This document shows, one piece after another, positions 6,019 to 7,645 of a DNA stretch of 7,645 bases. A model generated the notes under the pieces. The model did not search any database and was not told the DNA's origin. It saw only the letters and a program-made list of their open reading frames with translations. Origin of the DNA: Longimicrobiales bacterium (GTDB lineage: Bacteria > Gemmatimonadota > Gemmatimonadetes > Longimicrobiales > Gaopeijiaceae). The first letter of the stretch is position 1, and every line of letters starts with the position of its first letter. The stretch spans positions 1 to 7,645 of the forward strand of contig JAKMDG010000489.1 of assembly GCA_022428035.1 (NCBI GenBank). The letters run 5' to 3'. A program made the translations under genes and the position numbers.

Positions 6019-6795
6019 CTATTCCGATACGGGGTACATGACGAAGTTCTGCGCGTCGAGGTACTCGAGCCGCGCAGGCACGGCCTGTACAATCAGGGCG
6101 CGGAGAAAGGCGGTGACACTATCTCCTGCCCATCGCACGGCGAGCCACGCCCCGAACGTCTCGGCAAGGTCTTCGTTGCGAGGAAAATCCCGGGCGAAGC
6201 CGGAAATCGAGGTTGGGTCACTCTCCTGCGCCGCAATCCACCCCGGTGAGTTCGCGTGAGCCTCATCGAGCGAGATGTGCACGGCCTCATGCGCCATGAC
6301 CTCCTCCAGGAAGCCCTGTAGACGGTACGTCTCCCCCTGCTCTGCGTGCACCACCATCTCGGTCGCCAGGCCAAGGAAATTTTCCCGTCCATCATGAACG
6401 GAGATGGCTACCATCCCTGCACGGAGCACGTTCGGGAGTACACCGAGTCGTCTGGCATACAGGTCAGCGAAATCGACGGCGGCGAGGCTGTCGAACTCTG
6501 CGTTCACCCGTATCTCGACGGAAAGAGCATCATCGAAGTCGGCCTGAAAGAGCCACACGTTATAGGTGCCCACCGCGCTGACCCGGACGTCATACATGTC
6601 TCGTGATCCAGCACCGAGCGCCACAAGTGACTCGAACGCCGTCGAATCCTGGATCGTCAAGATGTCCGGATCAATGAACGCCGTGCCGTTCAACGGGGGC
6701 GGGGTGGGTCCGACGTCGACGGGAGTGTCGTCTCCGCACGCTGTAAGGAACACGGCTACAGCGAAGCAGCCGACCATCAACCGGTACTTGGTCAT
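6019..6795 (-). CDS. Putative zinc metallopeptidase lipoprotein (HEXXH)
   Basis: The 258-residue protein has a lipoprotein signal with FLTAC (Cys20) and a short Pro-rich linker (VGPTPPPLNG). A strongly acidic central part (residues 40-120) is followed by the peptidase core: EEVMAHEAVH, in which H169-E170-A-V-H173 is a zinc-binding HEXXH on a helix. About 30 residues on comes ISGFARDFPRNEDLAETFGAW (197-217), a pattern seen in secreted gluzincin-like peptidases (S/G-x-Y/F-A ... EDFAEtF), where an acidic residue of EDxAE (E208 or E212) would give the third zinc ligand. The protein is likely anchored to a membrane facing the periplasm or outside and would cut peptides; no substrate is evident. 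The start at 6795 immediately gives the signal peptide, though no clear Shine-Dalgarno precedes it. It converges with the four-Cys protein gene, 5 bp apart and without a visible terminator. Confidence 0.82.
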   Translation of the reverse strand: MTKYRLMVGCFAVAVFLTACGDDTPVDVGPTPPPLNGTAFIDPDILTIQDSTAFESLVALGAGSRDMYDVRVSAVGTYNVWLFQADFDDALSVEIRVNAEFDSLAAVDFADLYARRLGVLPNVLRAGMVAISVHDGRENFLGLATEMVVHAEQGETYRLQGFLEEVMAHEAVHISLDEAHANSPGWIAAQESDPTSISGFARDFPRNEDLAETFGAWLAVRWAGDSVTAFLRALIVQAVPARLEYLDAQNFVMYPVSE

Positions 6796-6886
6796 CTACG
6801 AGGTTGTCCAGAGTTCGGTGTGGCAAGACCTCGAACATCTATGCCTTCGAGGGGGACGCCGTTTCGTCCCGGCCGGAATGTATCCA

Positions 6887-6902
6887 CGTTGGACGTCCGA
6901 CG
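6887..6902. promoter_or_regulatory. 16-bp near-perfect palindrome, possible operator
   Basis: CGTTGGACGTCCGACG reads the same on both strands except at one symmetric pair, with a perfect GGACGTCC core. It lies about 92 bp upstream of the HEXXH lipoprotein start. The size and symmetry suit a dimeric regulator, but no regulator gene is nearby. Confidence 0.25.
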
Positions 6903-7050
6903 CTGTTCATACGCGTTGATCGTGAGTCGGTTTCGTTGTCGTCACGGTGCCAAATCTGGGCACACGAAGGACCACGAGCTGGGGCAGCGCACGAGCGTCT
7001 CGCTTCCCGACCGGATGTCGTCGATTCGAACCATGCGCATACGACGAAGC

Positions 7051-7074
7051 CCGGAGCCGCGTTCGCGACTCCGG
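7051..7074 (-). terminator. Strong hairpin downstream of tRNA-Pro, probable terminator
   Basis: CCGGAGCCGC (7051-7060) and GCGACTCCGG (7065-7074) form a 10-bp stem with one G-T pair and a GTTC loop (GAAC on the minus strand). It begins 10 nt past the tRNA 3' end in the direction of transcription. The tail after the stem on the minus strand, GCTTCGTCGT, is only moderately T-rich, so termination may be imperfect. It could also serve 3' end processing. Confidence 0.5.
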
Positions 7075-7084
7075 ACCTTGTACG

Positions 7085-7158
7085 TCGGGACGGCCGGATT
7101 CGAACCGGCGACCCCTGCAACCCCATTGCAGTGCGCTACCGGGCTGCGCCACGTCCCG
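7085..7158 (-). tRNA. tRNA-Pro, anticodon GGG
   Basis: The minus strand folds into a full cloverleaf of 74 nt: acceptor CGGGACG/CGTCCCG (7 bp), D stem GCGC/GCGC with loop AGCCCGGTA, anticodon stem CTGCA/TGCAG with loop ATGGGGT, variable loop GGGTC, T stem GCCGG/CCGGC with TTCGAAT loop, and discriminator A. The anticodon GGG (7122-7124) reads the Pro codons CCC and CCU. CCA is not encoded. It starts 12 nt after the methyltransferase stop codon on the same strand, so it is either co-transcribed with that gene or driven from a promoter within it. I saw no clear promoter in the gap. Confidence 0.95.
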
Positions 7159-7170
7159 AAGACCGGGAAG

Positions 7171-7645
7171 CTAAATGCATCTCTCGGGGTCGGGAAGCGA
7201 TTCGTCCTTCTCTCCCTCAAAAAGCTTCACCATGTCGAGGTAGACGTTGTGCTCCCGAGTGATGCGAAAACCTGCAGCCCGGACATTCTCGGCCGTACGC
7301 CGGTTCACGTCAGGACCAAAGAGCCGGGCGACGGGATTCATGAGGTCCATCATGACACCGAGCCATCCTATCTTGGGCCGGACGTGTTCAAACATGAGGA
7401 TCTTACCCTCGGGCTTGAGCACCCGGTGCAGCTCCTGGAGCCCTTTGACGGGGTCCACGACCGAGCAGAAGGTGCATGAGGTCGCGACGGTATCAAAGCA
7501 CTCGTCCTCGAAATCCAGCCGAGTGACGTCAGCCTCCCGCAATTCGACCGGAGACCGACATTCGGACAGGCGGGCCCGCGCGAAGTCGAGCATGCGGGGT
7601 GAAAAATCGACTGCAGTCAGTTGGATTCCAGCAGGGAAATACTTG
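7171..7645 (-). CDS. Class I SAM-dependent methyltransferase (UbiE/PmtA-like), N-terminus outside window
   Basis: The frame is open from the right edge to the stop at 7171-7173, giving 157 residues of the C-terminal part; the start and the glycine-rich SAM motif I lie outside. The visible part opens with KYFPAGIQLTAVDFSPRML, the second strand with the acidic residue that binds the SAM ribose. Then come EADVTRLDFEDECFDTV (motif II region), TFCSVVDPVKGLQELHRVLKPEGKILMFEHV (the post-motif helix and strand typical of methyltransferase type 11) and NRRTAENVRAAGF near the end. EHVRP...MDLMNPVARLFG...NRRTAENV is typical of UbiE-related enzymes that methylate phospholipid head groups or quinones, so a lipid or quinone substrate is likely, but this is family inference. 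An internal ATG at 7593 is not the start, because the conserved strand lies upstream of it. tRNA-Pro follows 12 nt downstream. Confidence 0.88.
   Translation of the reverse strand, partial: KYFPAGIQLTAVDFSPRMLDFARARLSECRSPVELREADVTRLDFEDECFDTVATSCTFCSVVDPVKGLQELHRVLKPEGKILMFEHVRPKIGWLGVMMDLMNPVARLFGPDVNRRTAENVRAAGFRITREHNVYLDMVKLFEGEKDESLPDPERCI

Larger units (their letters stand above)
6796..7084. other. Non-coding stretch between tRNA-Pro and the HEXXH lipoprotein gene
   Basis: No open frame here looks like a gene: the frames crossing it also run through the tRNA or have no recognisable protein pattern. It must hold the promoter of the leftward lipoprotein gene, but I find no good -35/-10 pair. 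It contains a near-perfect 16-bp palindrome (6887-6902), a hairpin next to the tRNA (7051-7074) and a 10-bp copy of the tRNA T-arm core (7022-7031). Confidence 0.6.

Noticed and set aside
7022..7084. A second tRNA gene next to tRNA-Pro
   Set aside because: Only the T-loop core matches; the flanking bases do not pair as a T stem and no acceptor, D or anticodon arms can be built.
6907..7220. Leftward small frames with GSNPAVPT- or RRFESGRPD-like peptides
   Set aside because: These peptides are the well-known false translations of tRNA T-arm sequence.
6820..7479. 219-codon rightward frame
   Set aside because: It reads through the antisense of tRNA-Pro and the methyltransferase gene, and has no protein-family features.
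1..7645. CRISPR array, insertion sequence or toxin-antitoxin pair
   Set aside because: No regularly spaced repeats, terminal inverted repeats, transposase motifs or small paired genes were seen.

Overview
The window is high-GC bacterial DNA, gene-dense, with short intergenic gaps and genes on both strands. It holds seven protein genes predicted to be exported, one truncated cytoplasmic-type methyltransferase gene and one tRNA gene. Secreted and lipid-anchored hydrolases, a YliI-like PQQ sugar dehydrogenase and a D-aminoacylase-type amidohydrolase suggest a Gram-negative heterotroph with an active periplasm. The overall style resembles marine or soil Gemmatimonadota-like genomes. That placement is an impression from gene content only, because no taxonomic marker gene is present.

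Left part (1-3253): a lipoprotein amidohydrolase, cut by the left edge, runs leftward from 1096. It is divergent from a rightward pair at 1242-3253. The pair is a secreted GSDH-family sugar dehydrogenase and a secreted two-repeat protein, joined by an ATGA stop/start overlap and so probably translationally coupled. The dehydrogenase carries Met where I align the catalytic-base His of the family.

Middle (3282-5384): a leftward two-gene operon. A lipoprotein with a DUF442 (beta-lactamase-hydrolase-like phosphatase) domain comes first, followed after 9 bp by a secreted N-acyl-D-amino-acid-deacylase-like amidohydrolase. The upstream stop codon is part of the downstream Shine-Dalgarno sequence.

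Right part (5498-7645): a small secreted four-cysteine protein of unknown function (rightward) converges, 5 bp apart, on a leftward lipoprotein with an HEXXH zinc-peptidase motif. After a 289-bp non-coding stretch comes a leftward tRNA-Pro(GGG), with a strong hairpin 10 nt beyond its 3' end. The tRNA lies 12 nt downstream of a class I SAM-dependent methyltransferase gene whose N-terminal part is outside the window.

I see no CRISPR array, insertion sequence, phage gene, transposase or defence system. The best candidates for something new are the sugar dehydrogenase with its altered active site and its coupled two-repeat partner, and the DUF442/amidohydrolase operon. No gene here reveals a joint pathway beyond processing of sugars, acyl-amino acids or peptides in the cell envelope.
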